DNA from: Rikenellaceae bacterium
GTDB lineage: Bacteria; Bacteroidota; Bacteroidia; Bacteroidales; Rikenellaceae
Assembly: GCA_020859685.1 (NCBI GenBank)
Contig: JAJBVT010000033.1
Location: 8,467 to 72,466 of the forward strand
Length of the DNA: 64,000 nt
Direction: 5' to 3'
Both the position numbers and the translations under genes were made by a program. This document shows, in pieces, positions 1 through 7,672 of this stretch (positions are counted from its first letter, which is position 1; each line of letters opens with the position of its first letter). The notes beneath the pieces were generated by a model that made no database searches, had not been told where the DNA came from, and saw only the letters and a list, made by a program, of their open reading frames with translations.

Positions 1-192
1 TCATCCAGCTTTCCTCCTGGATTAGTTCGCTAACGCTCACTGTTCCATTGCCTCCCGGCGGACTTTGGCTCCAGAACAATAACCCTCGGAAAACCGACCC
101 CGGATTAACTCGTCCGCTCCCGCGGTCTCGTTCATCCAGCTTTCCTCCTGGATTAGTTCGCTAACGCTCACTGTTCCATTGCCTCCAGGCGG
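1..192. repeat. Direct repeat, two copies of ~61 bp at 131-bp spacing
   Basis: Bases 1-61 recur at 132-192 with a single mismatch; the 70 bp between the copies are unrelated. Each copy contains a small inverted repeat (TCCAG...CTGGA) and the core TCGCTAACGCTCA, which is also the core of dispersed repeats elsewhere in this window (for example near 29.37 kb). The array is cut by the window edge, so more copies may lie upstream. I see no coding potential. Confidence 0.8.
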
Positions 193-200
193 GACCCTTA

Positions 201-323
201 CAAAGATTTATAAACAATCTCTTCGCGATTGCACAACTTCCTCCAAAGGAATCCGCCTATGCAAGCATGGCGGGATTCCTTTGGAGGAAGTTCGCCTGCC
301 TGCGGCAGGTTTATTAATCTTTG
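201..323. repeat. Nested 123-nt palindrome abutting tRNA-Tyr
   Basis: The outer arms are 201-215 and 309-323 (14 of 15 bases pair). The inner arms are a perfect 20-bp inverted repeat, 235-254 and 273-292. Smaller hairpins lie between: CAATC...GATTG at 215-231 and CCTGCC...GGCAGG at 295-309. The element ends exactly at the tRNA-Tyr 3' end (discriminator base at 324) and lies downstream of the tRNA in the direction of transcription. It could end or stabilise the tRNA transcript, or be a small palindromic insertion. No run of U follows it, so it is not a classical terminator. Confidence 0.7.
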
Positions 324-406
324 TGGGAGAAGATGGATTCGAACCACCGAAGGAATTATCCAGCAGATTTACAGTCTGCCCCATTTGGCCACTCTGGTAT
401 TCTCCC
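324..406 (-). tRNA. tRNA-Tyr (GUA anticodon)
   Basis: The minus strand folds as a class II tRNA: a 7-bp acceptor stem (GGGAGAA with TTCTCCC), discriminator A, a GGTTCGAATCC T arm, a long variable arm, and the anticodon loop CTGTAAATC with GTA in the anticodon position. CCA is not encoded. A consensus promoter lies just upstream. Confidence 0.95.
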
Positions 407-416
407 GTTGCGGATG

Positions 417-448
417 CAAAAGTAATCAACCGCCTGCTATTTTCCAAA
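417..448 (-). promoter_or_regulatory. Promoter of tRNA-Tyr
   Basis: On the minus strand TTTG (448-445), a 20-nt spacer and TACTTTTG (424-417) match the Bacteroidetes -33 TTTG / -7 TAnnTTTG consensus. The box ends 11 nt before the mature tRNA 5' end. Confidence 0.8.
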
Positions 449-649
449 CCGTCCGGAATACTTTTACCTTCGTACATCCCGCCGCCCCGCCGGAACGCTT
501 CCCGCATGCGAATAATCTCTTCTGGAAGACTTCCGACTCCTATCCCGCAACATCCGGTTACAATCCATAACCTTTTACGCAAAAAATGTTTACGATCCGA
601 TATCTCAAAACCATAAAATTTTTAACTTTACATTATAAAGACTGTAAAA

Positions 650-850
650 ATGGAACGTTTGAGACTTCTCCGGACAATCGTCTACGTAATATGCGCCATC
701 TTGGCCGTGCAGCTGGCGCTGATGTTCTTTTTTCTGAAACCCTCCGGGGGATTCGTAATCCTCGGATTCACGATAATCGCGATACTCTGCCTCTACCTTG
801 CCCGGGTCGCGCTGACGGCCCTCAACGAGCTTATCGACAAATACAAATAA
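650..850 (+). CDS. Small two-helix membrane protein
   Basis: A 66-residue protein of unknown function. It has a basic N-terminus (MERLRLLR), two hydrophobic segments (about residues 9-29 and 35-56) split by a Pro-Ser-Gly-Gly turn, and a charged tail, so a hairpin in the inner membrane is likely. It lies 19 nt before the threonine dehydrogenase gene on the same strand, which suggests co-transcription. Codon use resembles its neighbours, which supports it being real. Confidence 0.6.
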   Translation: MERLRLLRTIVYVICAILAVQLALMFFFLKPSGGFVILGFTIIAILCLYLARVALTALNELIDKYK

Positions 851-869
851 CCAAAACGTTTCGGATAAT

Positions 870-1829
870 ATGAAGAGGATTTTGATAGTAGGGGCCGGTG
901 GACAGATAGGTTCCGAACTGACTACCCATCTCCGGTCGATTTACGGGGATAAGAACGTGGTTGCCGCCGATGTGCGCGAGTGTAAAAACCTTGCCGAGAC
1001 AGGGCCGTTCGTTACGATGAACGCACTGGATGCCAACACGTTCGGATATACGGTAAACAAATACTGTATCGACACTATTTTCAATCTGGTTGCCCTTTTG
1101 TCGGTCGTGGGCGAGAAGGACCCCCAGTTGGCGTGGAGCATAAACATGGGCGCGCTGATGAACTCGCTCGACGTGGCCCGGCAGTACGGTTGCGCGTTGT
1201 TCACCCCCAGCTCCATCGGGGCGTTCGGGCCGACCTCGCCCAAGGCCAATACTCCACAGGATACTCTTATGCAGCCCACTACGATATACGGCGTCTGCAA
1301 GGTGACGGGCGAACTGCTGAGCAACTATTATTTCCTTAAATACGGTGTGGATACCCGTAGCGTACGCTTCCCGGGTATCATCTCCAACGTTACCCTGCCG
1401 GGCGGCGGGACGACCGACTATGCCGTAGATATCTACTATTCGGCCATACGCCACAACCATTTCACATGCCCCATTCCGTCGGACGTCTATATGGATATGC
1501 TCTACATGCCCGACGCACTGAACGCATGCGTGCAGTTAATGGAGGCCGACCCGGCCCGTCTGGTTCACCGCAACAGTTTCAACATCACGGCTATGAGTTT
1601 TACCCCGGAGATGGTCTATGACGAAATCCGCAAGCATATGCCCGACTTCACGATGCGTTACGAGGTGGACCCGGGCAAAGAGGCCATCGCCCGGAGCTGG
1701 CCCGACAGCCTCGACGACAGTTGCGCCCGAGAGGAGTGGGGCTGGTCGCCACGGTGGGACCTTCCGGCTATGACCGAGGATATGCTCAGGATTATAGGGC
1801 AGAGAAAAACGGACGGGTTGTTGTTTTGA
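870..1829 (+). CDS. L-threonine 3-dehydrogenase, SDR type
   Basis: An extended short-chain dehydrogenase/reductase of 319 residues. The NAD-binding Rossmann motif GAGGQIG is at residues 8-14 and the catalytic YxxxK pair is seen as YGVCK. The segment with RFPGIIS followed by GGGTTDYAVDIYY and the later MDMLYMPDA is characteristic of SDR-type threonine dehydrogenases rather than sugar epimerases. The enzyme oxidises L-threonine to 2-amino-3-oxobutyrate in the cytoplasm, which glycine C-acetyltransferase then splits to glycine and acetyl-CoA; that partner is not in this window. A strong terminator follows. A generic NAD-dependent epimerase annotation is possible but less specific. Confidence 0.88.
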   Translation: MKRILIVGAGGQIGSELTTHLRSIYGDKNVVAADVRECKNLAETGPFVTMNALDANTFGYTVNKYCIDTIFNLVALLSVVGEKDPQLAWSINMGALMNSLDVARQYGCALFTPSSIGAFGPTSPKANTPQDTLMQPTTIYGVCKVTGELLSNYYFLKYGVDTRSVRFPGIISNVTLPGGGTTDYAVDIYYSAIRHNHFTCPIPSDVYMDMLYMPDALNACVQLMEADPARLVHRNSFNITAMSFTPEMVYDEIRKHMPDFTMRYEVDPGKEAIARSWPDSLDDSCAREEWGWSPRWDLPAMTEDMLRIIGQRKTDGLLF

Positions 1830-1840
1830 ATCGAGCCTCT

Positions 1841-1875
1841 AAAAAAATCCGCCGGTATTCCCGGCGGATTTTTTA
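1841..1875. terminator. Bidirectional rho-independent terminator
   Basis: Stem AATCCGCCGG/CCGGCGGATT with a 5-nt loop, A-rich on the left and T-rich on the right, so it can end the plus-strand dehydrogenase transcript and the converging minus-strand transcript. Confidence 0.9.
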
Positions 1876-1878
1876 TCC

Positions 1879-2232
1879 TTACGGTTTCTTGTCGCTCTTT
1901 CGTGATAATATGTAGTTGAGCGTACTGAATATCGGTACATAAATCATAGCTATTGCCGAACCCATGAAGGCAAAGACGGCGTCGTTGTCGCCTTCATACA
2001 GGCAAACGCGTATATTGGGAAAGAATACAGTAGCTATAAGCAGTAATGCGGCCGGCCATAAAATATATAGCCCGCTAAGCTCGGGTTTCCTGTATACGCC
2101 CCCTTTGAAATATATGACCGTACCGACGATCAGATTAGCAGGAGGATTGTCGAGATAACCGTCATAACGATGATAAATTTCCTGTATGACCCCTCCGGGA
2201 ACCGTTTGACCAGCCATACTCCCAGCAGGCAC
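1879..2232 (-). CDS. Small membrane protein, start uncertain
   Basis: Unknown function. The trustworthy part is the C-terminal ~75 residues, with two hydrophobic segments (LYILWPAALLLIATVFF and AFMGSAIAMIYVPIF) and a basic tail RKSDKKP. The only ATG codons in frame (2232 and 2217) lie inside the upstream permease gene and give an overlap of roughly 90-100 nt; no ATG, GTG or TTG occurs after that gene's stop. The gene may therefore start in the overlap, be translated by coupling, or be damaged at its 5' end. It probably shares a transcript with the permease. Confidence 0.45.
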   Translation of the reverse strand: MPAGSMAGQTVPGGVIQEIYHRYDGYLDNPPANLIVGTVIYFKGGVYRKPELSGLYILWPAALLLIATVFFPNIRVCLYEGDNDAVFAFMGSAIAMIYVPIFSTLNYILSRKSDKKP

Positions 2233-2879
2233 CCGACGAGGATAAACGGTATGGTGGTGAGGTTTAGCGACAGTGACGACACCGTGATATTATCCCACAC
2301 GAACACCTGTAATGGTATCTTCAGGTAATTGACTATCAGGAAGAACCACGCGCTGGTACCGACGAACGAGAGTTTGGGCAGCCTCATCGACAGCAGGTAG
2401 ACGGCCATTACCGGCCCCGCGGCGTTACCTATCATGGTGGTGAACCCTCCGGCAAGGCCGAAGGCCGGGGCGTACCACCATAGGCCGGAGACATCCGCCG
2501 CCCGGCCCTTTCGGTCGGACCAGAACATTACCCCGAGTGTGGCGAGGATACAAAGGCCCATCAGCCTCCGGAACTCCTCCTGCGGGATAAACCGGTCGAC
2601 CAGAATCGCCACGATAAACCCGGCAACAGCTGTCGGCAGTAGTCGCAGGATATATTTCCACTCGGCCGACCTCCGGTAATATACCACCGCAATCAGGTCC
2701 GCAAAACAGAGCATCGGCAGTATAAGTCCCGTGGACGGTTTAGCGCCGAAAGCGAGGGCCAGCATAGGGATGGATATGGTATTGATACCCTGTATGCCTG
2801 TTTTAGACATGCCTATAAGCACAGCCGCGAGCATCAGCGCACCCCACTGCAATATATTTAGGTCGAATCCTGCTAACAA
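2130..2879 (-). CDS. TauE/SafE (TSUP) family permease
   Basis: A 249-residue integral membrane protein with about eight hydrophobic segments. The N-terminal motif with GMSKTGIQGI and the second-half motif GNAAGPVMAVYLL followed by FVGTSAWFF are hallmarks of the sulfite exporter TauE/SafE (TSUP) family. Members move sulfur-containing or organic anions such as sulfite, sulfoacetate or thiosulfate across the inner membrane; the substrate here cannot be read from sequence. It is transcribed leftward after mqnC, about 100 nt apart, so they may share a transcript. Confidence 0.85.
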   Translation of the reverse strand: MLAGFDLNILQWGALMLAAVLIGMSKTGIQGINTISIPMLALAFGAKPSTGLILPMLCFADLIAVVYYRRSAEWKYILRLLPTAVAGFIVAILVDRFIPQEEFRRLMGLCILATLGVMFWSDRKGRAADVSGLWWYAPAFGLAGGFTTMIGNAAGPVMAVYLLSMRLPKLSFVGTSAWFFLIVNYLKIPLQVFVWDNITVSSLSLNLTTIPFILVGCLLGVWLVKRFPEGSYRKFIIVMTVISTILLLI

Positions 2880-2983
2880 GTTTGTAGTTCTGACAGGTTG
2901 CTAAATCACTCTTAATTATTATTAGTCCGGCATTCGGTATGAAACTGTAAACTGGGAAACCCGAAACCAAATCCGAATGGTAT

Positions 2984-4117
2984 TCATCGCAATATTTCCC
3001 TTTGCAGACCCTCCGGTAATGTGGAAAGGTCACGGTAATTATAGAGTTGGTCGCGAAGTCGCGGAGTAAACCCGGCGGCCCGGATGGACTGCTGCATCCC
3101 ACGCGCGTCGAAGCTGTTTGCCGCTCCGGCCGACGAGACCACGTTCTCCTCTATCATTATGGAACCCATATCGTTCGCCCCGCTGTGCAGGGCAACCTGA
3201 GCTACATCCCGCCCCACGGTAAGCCAAGAGGCCTGTATGTTCCGGATGTTATCGAGCACTATTCGGCTCACGGCGATAATTCGGATATATCCGGTCGCCG
3301 AGAAGTCGGTCTGCACACCCTGCCGCTCCAGCTCGGTGCCGCTGCTTCGGAATATCCACGGAATAAAGGCGAGAAATCCCGGTTTATCCGCCGGACAGCG
3401 CTCCTGCAATTCACGTACCCGGATGAGGTGTTCTATCCTCTCGGCCGGGGTCTCCACATGGCCGTACATCATGGTGGCCGAGGTAGCCAGCCCCATCCGG
3501 TGGGCTGCCGCCATAGTCTCTATCCACGACTCCACATCCGGTTTGGCAGGTGAGATAACCTTACGAACGCGGTTCGACAGTATCTCCGCCCCCGCCCCGG
3601 GCAACGAATCGAGACCCGCCTCCACCAACCTCGCCAATGTATCCTCGACCCCCAGCCCGCTGATACGGGCGATGTGGGCCACCTCCGGTGCGCCGAGGGC
3701 ATGGAGCCTGACCTGCGGGAATTCCCGCTTCAACTCCCGGAAAAGGTTCTCGTAATATCCGATATCCAGCTTAGGATGGAGACCGCCCTGTAACAAGAGT
3801 TGGTCGCCGCCGCGGTCCAGCATTTCGGTGATTTTCTCCCGGTACTGATCCATCGTGGTGACGAATGCCCGGTCGGTCTGATGCGGCCTGCAGTGGAAAT
3901 TGCAGAAACGGCACCCCGATATGCAGACGTTGGTAATATTGACGTTCCGGTCAATCTGCCAGGTCACCACCTCCGGGTCCGGGACACGCATACGGCGCAG
4001 GGTGTCCGCTATATACGCCAGTTCGGCCGTGGGGGCATGCAGATATAAATCGAGTGCCTCGTCCCGAGATACCGCCCCGCCGGAGAGTGCCTTATTGTAA
4101 ACCGCATCGAAATCCAT
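2984..4117 (-). CDS. mqnC: Cyclic dehypoxanthinyl futalosine synthase (radical SAM)
   Basis: A 377-residue radical SAM enzyme with the cluster motif CISGCRFC (Cys65, Cys69, Cys72) followed by the CofH/MqnC-like barrel. The C-terminal stretch with HSGANDMGS then IMIEENVVSSAG is typical of MqnC and separates it from CofH and MqnE. MqnC cyclises dehypoxanthine futalosine, a step of the futalosine route to menaquinone, so the organism probably makes menaquinone this way rather than by the classical Men pathway. No other mqn gene is in the window. A TATATTTG box lies about 50 nt upstream of the ATG. Confidence 0.92.
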   Translation of the reverse strand: MDFDAVYNKALSGGAVSRDEALDLYLHAPTAELAYIADTLRRMRVPDPEVVTWQIDRNVNITNVCISGCRFCNFHCRPHQTDRAFVTTMDQYREKITEMLDRGGDQLLLQGGLHPKLDIGYYENLFRELKREFPQVRLHALGAPEVAHIARISGLGVEDTLARLVEAGLDSLPGAGAEILSNRVRKVISPAKPDVESWIETMAAAHRMGLATSATMMYGHVETPAERIEHLIRVRELQERCPADKPGFLAFIPWIFRSSGTELERQGVQTDFSATGYIRIIAVSRIVLDNIRNIQASWLTVGRDVAQVALHSGANDMGSIMIEENVVSSAGAANSFDARGMQQSIRAAGFTPRLRDQLYNYRDLSTLPEGLQREILR

Positions 4118-4165
4118 CCTGTAAATTTAGAGAAAAGTAAGATTCCCGAGGCGAATCCTATACTG

Positions 4166-4173
4166 CAAATATA
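4166..4173 (-). promoter_or_regulatory. -7 box of mqnC promoter
   Basis: TATATTTG on the minus strand, a perfect TAnnTTTG box, about 50 nt before the mqnC start codon. It sits in a short inverted repeat (TCCTATA...TATAGGA). No clear -33 TTTG is visible. Confidence 0.6.
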
Positions 4174-4286
4174 GGAATATTAACCGTCCGCCGCTTACGT
4201 GGTAGGACCTCGTCTGATACCATACGGGCCGGCGCCGCAGAATAAATACAGGATTTATACAGATTTCATTCTTATATTAAAATAGC

Positions 4287-4375
4287 AAGAAAGGCCCGGG
4301 AAGGCACCTTATCCGTAATTGACACCGGGGGGTTCTCCTCCAACTGCTGAAGCCTTCCGCAGGGCCTTTCTTTTT
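4287..4375 (+). other. Long hairpin with terminal T-run, possible small RNA
   Basis: The arms AAGAAAGGCCC+GGAAGGC (from 4287) and GCCTTCC+GGGCCTTTCTT pair almost perfectly around a ~46-nt loop and run into TCTTTTT on the plus strand. No gene on the plus strand leads into it; it lies between mqnC (minus) and a short gene remnant. It may be the 3' end of a small RNA or the terminator of a lost gene. The signal recognition particle RNA core (CCGGAAGGAAGCA-like) is absent from both strands. Confidence 0.5.
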
Positions 4376-4380
4376 AATTG

Positions 4381-4479
4381 CGGTACTTTGCCTTGCAGGT
4401 AAATATCACCGAAGCGGGAGGAAGGATAGAGGTCGACTACATCGATGGTAATGTTACCGTAAGATTCTCATCTAACTAA
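4381..4479 (+). pseudogene. C-terminal remnant of a lost gene
   Basis: An open frame reads RYFALQVNITEAGGRIEVDY, then IDGNVTVRFSSN, then a stop. It has no ATG and is preceded by an in-frame stop. The alternating polar/hydrophobic pattern looks like beta-strands at the end of a surface or binding protein. A good terminator follows about 25 nt later, as after a true gene, so this is best read as the 3' stub of a deleted gene. Confidence 0.4.
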
Positions 4480-4504
4480 TTTCTGACCTCATTATACGTA
4501 TTAA

Positions 4505-4533
4505 TGGCTGCCTCTCCGGCAGCCGTTTTTTTA
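4505..4533 (+). terminator. Rho-independent terminator after the gene remnant
   Basis: GGCTGCC, loop TCTCC, GGCAGCC followed by a run of seven T. It seems to have outlived the gene it served. Confidence 0.85.
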
Positions 4534-4595
4534 TCCAGATGGTTTTCGGTATGTAAAAATTCGGAGTAAACCCTGCTATTCCGGCGGTTTCTTAA

Positions 4596-4603
4596 TATAT
4601 TTG
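4596..4603 (+). promoter_or_regulatory. -7 box of serS promoter
   Basis: TATATTTG, a perfect TAnnTTTG box, ending 22 nt before the serS ATG. It supports initiation just downstream and the chosen start. Confidence 0.7.
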
Positions 4604-4625
4604 CCTTTCGTAAATAATTAACGAT

Positions 4626-5897
4626 ATGCTTACTCTCAAACAAATAAGGGAAGACAGCGCGGCCGTAGTCGAAAGGCTTGCCGTGAAGGGGGTGGATGCG
4701 GAGGCCACCGTGGCGCTTATATGCCAGCTCGACGACAGGCGTAAAGCAGTGCAGACCCTGCTCGACGGCGTGCTCGCCGACCAGAACAAGCTGGCAAAGG
4801 AGATAGGCGCCCTCTACGCCGCAGGCAAACGCGACGAGGCGGAGACGGCCAAAAGCCGCAGCGGGGAACTCAAGGAGCAGTCGAAACTGCTGGAGGATGA
4901 ATTGCGCGATATCACCGAGCGGCTCCAGGCCGAAATCGTCACCCTTCCCAACCTGCCTTCGCCCACCGTACCCGTGGGTCGGTCGGCCGAGGAGAACGAG
5001 ATAGTAAAGAACTATATCGCCGATATCGACCTGCCCGAGAACGCCCTACCCCATTGGGAACTGGCCCGGAAATACGATATTATCGACTTCGAACTGGGAG
5101 TAAAACTTACCGGGGCGGGGTTTCCTGTCTATAAAGGCAAGGGGGCGGCGCTGCAACGGGCGCTGATTCAGTTCTTTATCGAGCGGAATGTGGCGGCCGG
5201 GTACATCGAAGTTATGCCGCCGCTGATGGTGAACGAGGCGTCCGGGTTCGGAACGGGCCAATTGCCCGACAAGGAGGGCCAGATGTACCACGTCACGGCC
5301 GATAATTTTTACCTGATACCTACCGCAGAGGTACCCGTGACGAATATTTACCGCGACACGATACTGGAGGAGGACGAGTTCCCCATTCGCATGACGGCCT
5401 ACACTCCGTGCTTCCGCCGCGAGGCCGGTTCGTACGGTAAGGATGTTCGGGGACTTAACCGCCTGCACCAGTTCGACAAGGTGGAGATAGTTCGTATCGA
5501 ACACCCGGAGAGGTCGTACGCCGCCTTGCAGGCGATGGTGGAGCATGTCGAGTCGCTTATCGTAGCGCTGGGCCTACCCTACCGGATAGTGAAGCTGTGC
5601 GGTGGCGATATGAGTTTCACCTCGGCATTGACATACGATTTCGAGGTCTATTCCAAGGCGCAGGACCGCTGGCTGGAAGTATCGTCCGTATCGAATTTCG
5701 AGACCTTCCAGGCCAACCGGCTGAAGCTGCGTTACCGGGGCCACGACAGGAAGATCCACCTTTGCCACACGCTCAACGGGAGTGCGCTCGCCCTTCCGAG
5801 AATAGTTGCCGCACTGTTGGAGAACAACCAGACGGCCCACGGCATATCCATCCCCGGTGCTTTACAGCTCTATACCGGCTTCGAAACCATCGACTGA
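4626..5897 (+). CDS. serS: Seryl-tRNA synthetase
   Basis: A class II aminoacyl-tRNA synthetase of 423 residues, the usual length. Residues ~1-105 form the long antiparallel coiled-coil arm that grips the tRNA-Ser variable arm (Glu/Lys/Leu-rich). The catalytic domain follows: a TAEVPVTN segment, motif 2 FRREAGSYGKDVRGLNRLHQ, and motif 3 (LNGSALALPRIVAALLENNQ). It charges tRNA-Ser with serine in the cytoplasm. It appears monocistronic with its own -7 box, followed by the separately promoted ferredoxin gene. Confidence 0.97.
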   Translation: MLTLKQIREDSAAVVERLAVKGVDAEATVALICQLDDRRKAVQTLLDGVLADQNKLAKEIGALYAAGKRDEAETAKSRSGELKEQSKLLEDELRDITERLQAEIVTLPNLPSPTVPVGRSAEENEIVKNYIADIDLPENALPHWELARKYDIIDFELGVKLTGAGFPVYKGKGAALQRALIQFFIERNVAAGYIEVMPPLMVNEASGFGTGQLPDKEGQMYHVTADNFYLIPTAEVPVTNIYRDTILEEDEFPIRMTAYTPCFRREAGSYGKDVRGLNRLHQFDKVEIVRIEHPERSYAALQAMVEHVESLIVALGLPYRIVKLCGGDMSFTSALTYDFEVYSKAQDRWLEVSSVSNFETFQANRLKLRYRGHDRKIHLCHTLNGSALALPRIVAALLENNQTAHGISIPGALQLYTGFETID

Positions 5898-5965
5898 CCC
5901 GGACCGCTAACCGGAGAGCCGGTTACGATTCGTCACCGCTTGGGGCCATCGGCTGTGCCGAACAG

Positions 5966-5996
5966 TTGTGAAATTAAAAAAATAGTAATAAATTTG
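5966..5996 (+). promoter_or_regulatory. Promoter of the ferredoxin gene
   Basis: TTG (5966-5968), a 20-nt spacer and TAAATTTG (5989-5996) match the Bacteroidetes promoter consensus. The expected start, near 6003, leaves a leader of about 60 nt. Confidence 0.75.
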
Positions 5997-6063
5997 CGGT
6001 GTGCCCCGCTATGGGAACGGGGGCGCACCCGGACTTGAAAAATATAAATTAAATTCGACTGAA

Positions 6064-6234
6064 ATGGCTTACAAAATTAAAGAGGATGCCTGTATCGCTT
6101 GCGGCACATGTATCGACGAATGCCCGGTAGAGGCTATCTCGGCCGGTGACGTTTACGTTATCGACCCTTCGGTCTGCACCGACTGCGGTACCTGTGCCGA
6201 CGTTTGCCCCACCGAGGCTATCGTACAGGGCTAA
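6064..6234 (+). CDS. 2[4Fe-4S] ferredoxin
   Basis: A 56-residue clostridial-type ferredoxin. Two CxxCxxCxxxCP motifs (Cys10, 13, 16, 20 and Cys38, 41, 44, 48) bind two [4Fe-4S] clusters. It carries electrons at low potential for enzymes such as pyruvate:ferredoxin oxidoreductase or hydrogenase, none of which is in this window. The ATG was chosen because MAYKI is the usual family start and the promoter lies upstream; a longer frame from 6001 would begin right at the -7 region. A single-gene unit ending in a strong terminator. Confidence 0.96.
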   Translation: MAYKIKEDACIACGTCIDECPVEAISAGDVYVIDPSVCTDCGTCADVCPTEAIVQG

Positions 6235-6265
6235 CGGGCCGTCGTAAGGCATCTGTAAATATCGA

Positions 6266-6319
6266 ACCCTTCCCCGGGCCGCGGCATAGTGCCGTTTACG
6301 CTTCGGGAAGGGTTTTTTT
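6266..6319 (+). terminator. Terminator of the ferredoxin gene
   Basis: AACCCTTCCC pairs with GGGAAGGGTT across a 30-nt apical region and is followed by a run of T. Typical rho-independent form. Confidence 0.85.
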
Positions 6320-6743
6320 AATTGACGAACCGACGGCTACATAAAATAATTACTTCCCGTCCGGTTAATATGTATTACATAATAATTTATATATACTACA
6401 TATTTTCCTCCTATGCACTGACACCACTCTCAAGCTGATGTTACCAGTAATTTAATCACAAAGTTGAGATAATAAATACTACATATACATATAAACAAAC
6501 CTAATTAGTCCTCACAACACAGGTAAATAGGTATTGATTGAACAATCCATTACCTACTCCTTGAGTACCCCGCTACCCCGGCCGGGCGGTAAAAATTCGG
6601 TACCCACAAAAAGCGCCTTCCGTATACCCATAAAATAACCTCCGGTTTCGAAATGGCCTGCCGTATAACCGTTTTAAACCGCAACTCCATCACGAAGCTC
6701 CCGTATGGTGTGTATACACGGTAACCCGTCACGGAGGAGCGGA
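6320..6743. other. AT-rich intergenic region
   Basis: No gene is recognised. The first ~230 bp are very AT-rich compared with the rest of the window, with many TAT/ATA steps. An imperfect inverted repeat (TAGGTATTGATTG...CAATCCATTACCTA, 6527-6556) closes this part. The remainder is GC-richer and contains, near 6680, a stretch reading FVMEL on the minus strand that resembles the FAMEL end of the adjacent nitrilase gene, possibly a small decayed duplication. Confidence 0.5.
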
Positions 6744-7529
6744 CTATAACTCCATCGCGAAACGGTCCGCGTCCCCGAGAACCGGGAATTTCTCCCGGAA
6801 CCGGCGCAGCTCTTCTGCCGACAACCGGCAACGGATACACCCTCTCTCTCCTTCCGGAAGCTCAGCCACCGCAACGCCTTTGAAGTCCACCGCCGCAGAA
6901 TGGCCGGGATACATATTGCCGGGGTCGGTACCGACCCTGTTCACCCCGACCACATATGCGGCGTTTTCGATTGCCCGCGCCCGGATAAGAGTATCCCATA
7001 CGGCTATACGCTTTTCGGGCCAGCTGGCACAATAGAGCGCAAGGTCGTAATCCCCCCGGTTGCGGGAAAACACAGGGAACCGCAGGTCGTAGCAGGTCTG
7101 AAGCAGTATCCGCCAATCCCGCCACTCAACCGTCACCCGCTCCTTCCCGGGCGTATACACCGTGTTTTCACCACCAAATGTGAACAGATGGCGTTTATCA
7201 TAAAAGTTGGTGCTGCCGTCCGGGAGGATAAAACAGAAGCGGTTATAATAGTGCTCGCCCTCGCCGACGGCAACGGTACCGGCCACCGCTGCATCGTACC
7301 GCCCGGCCGTGGTCCGCATCCATTCCATCACCTCAACCCCTGTCTCAGAGGCCAATGCGGCATCCATGCAAAACCCCGTGGCGAACATTTCCGGCAGTAC
7401 AATCAGGTCGGGGTCGACACTGTTCTCTTCCCCGCCTGTTATAGCCCGTTTCAGTATTCCGTCCAGCCGCCGGAGGTTTCCAGTCGGGTCCATCCATATT
7501 ATATCGGGTTGGACAATAAGTATATCCAT
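6744..7529 (-). CDS. Nitrilase-superfamily amidase (YafV/omega-amidase type)
   Basis: A carbon-nitrogen hydrolase of 261 residues with the complete catalytic triad: Glu47 in PEMF, Lys112 in YDKRHLF and Cys146 in TCYDLRFP. These motifs match the YafV/omega-amidase branch, which hydrolyses alpha-ketoglutaramate and related omega-amides left by transaminases (metabolite repair). The start MDILIVQPDIIW was chosen because family members begin a few residues before the first strand and a near-consensus -7 box (TATCTTTC, 7555-7548) lies just upstream; an ATG 10 codons earlier (7559) would precede that box. A terminator of the upstream gene separates the two. Confidence 0.87.
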   Translation of the reverse strand: MDILIVQPDIIWMDPTGNLRRLDGILKRAITGGEENSVDPDLIVLPEMFATGFCMDAALASETGVEVMEWMRTTAGRYDAAVAGTVAVGEGEHYYNRFCFILPDGSTNFYDKRHLFTFGGENTVYTPGKERVTVEWRDWRILLQTCYDLRFPVFSRNRGDYDLALYCASWPEKRIAVWDTLIRARAIENAAYVVGVNRVGTDPGNMYPGHSAAVDFKGVAVAELPEGERGCIRCRLSAEELRRFREKFPVLGDADRFAMEL

Positions 7530-7556
7530 AGCCAAGTCTTTTTTATCGAAAGATAA

Positions 7557-7582
7557 CAAAAAAGGGGCGTAACAGCCCCAGA
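7557..7582 (-). terminator. Terminator between small membrane protein and nitrilase genes
   Basis: On the minus strand GGGGC, a 6-nt loop, GCCCC, then TTTTTTG. It ends the transcript of the 113-residue membrane protein gene and makes the nitrilase gene an independent unit. Confidence 0.8.
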
Positions 7583-7672
7583 ATCAATCGAAATATAAAC
7601 ACGGAAAAAATACTATGTCGTTACCGTAAGGGTAAATTACTACAAATAGATGGCAGACAAGCCAATTATGGA

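Noticed and set aside
1-192. CRISPR array
   Set aside because: Only two copies of ~61 bp with a 70-bp spacing; repeat length and lack of cas genes do not fit.
179-616. Frames of 113-145 codons near the left end
   Set aside because: They run across tRNA-Tyr and the palindrome and show no protein-like composition.
4287-4375. Signal recognition particle (4.5S) RNA
   Set aside because: The long hairpin suggested it, but the conserved GGAAGGAAGCA-type core with its tetraloop is missing on both strands.
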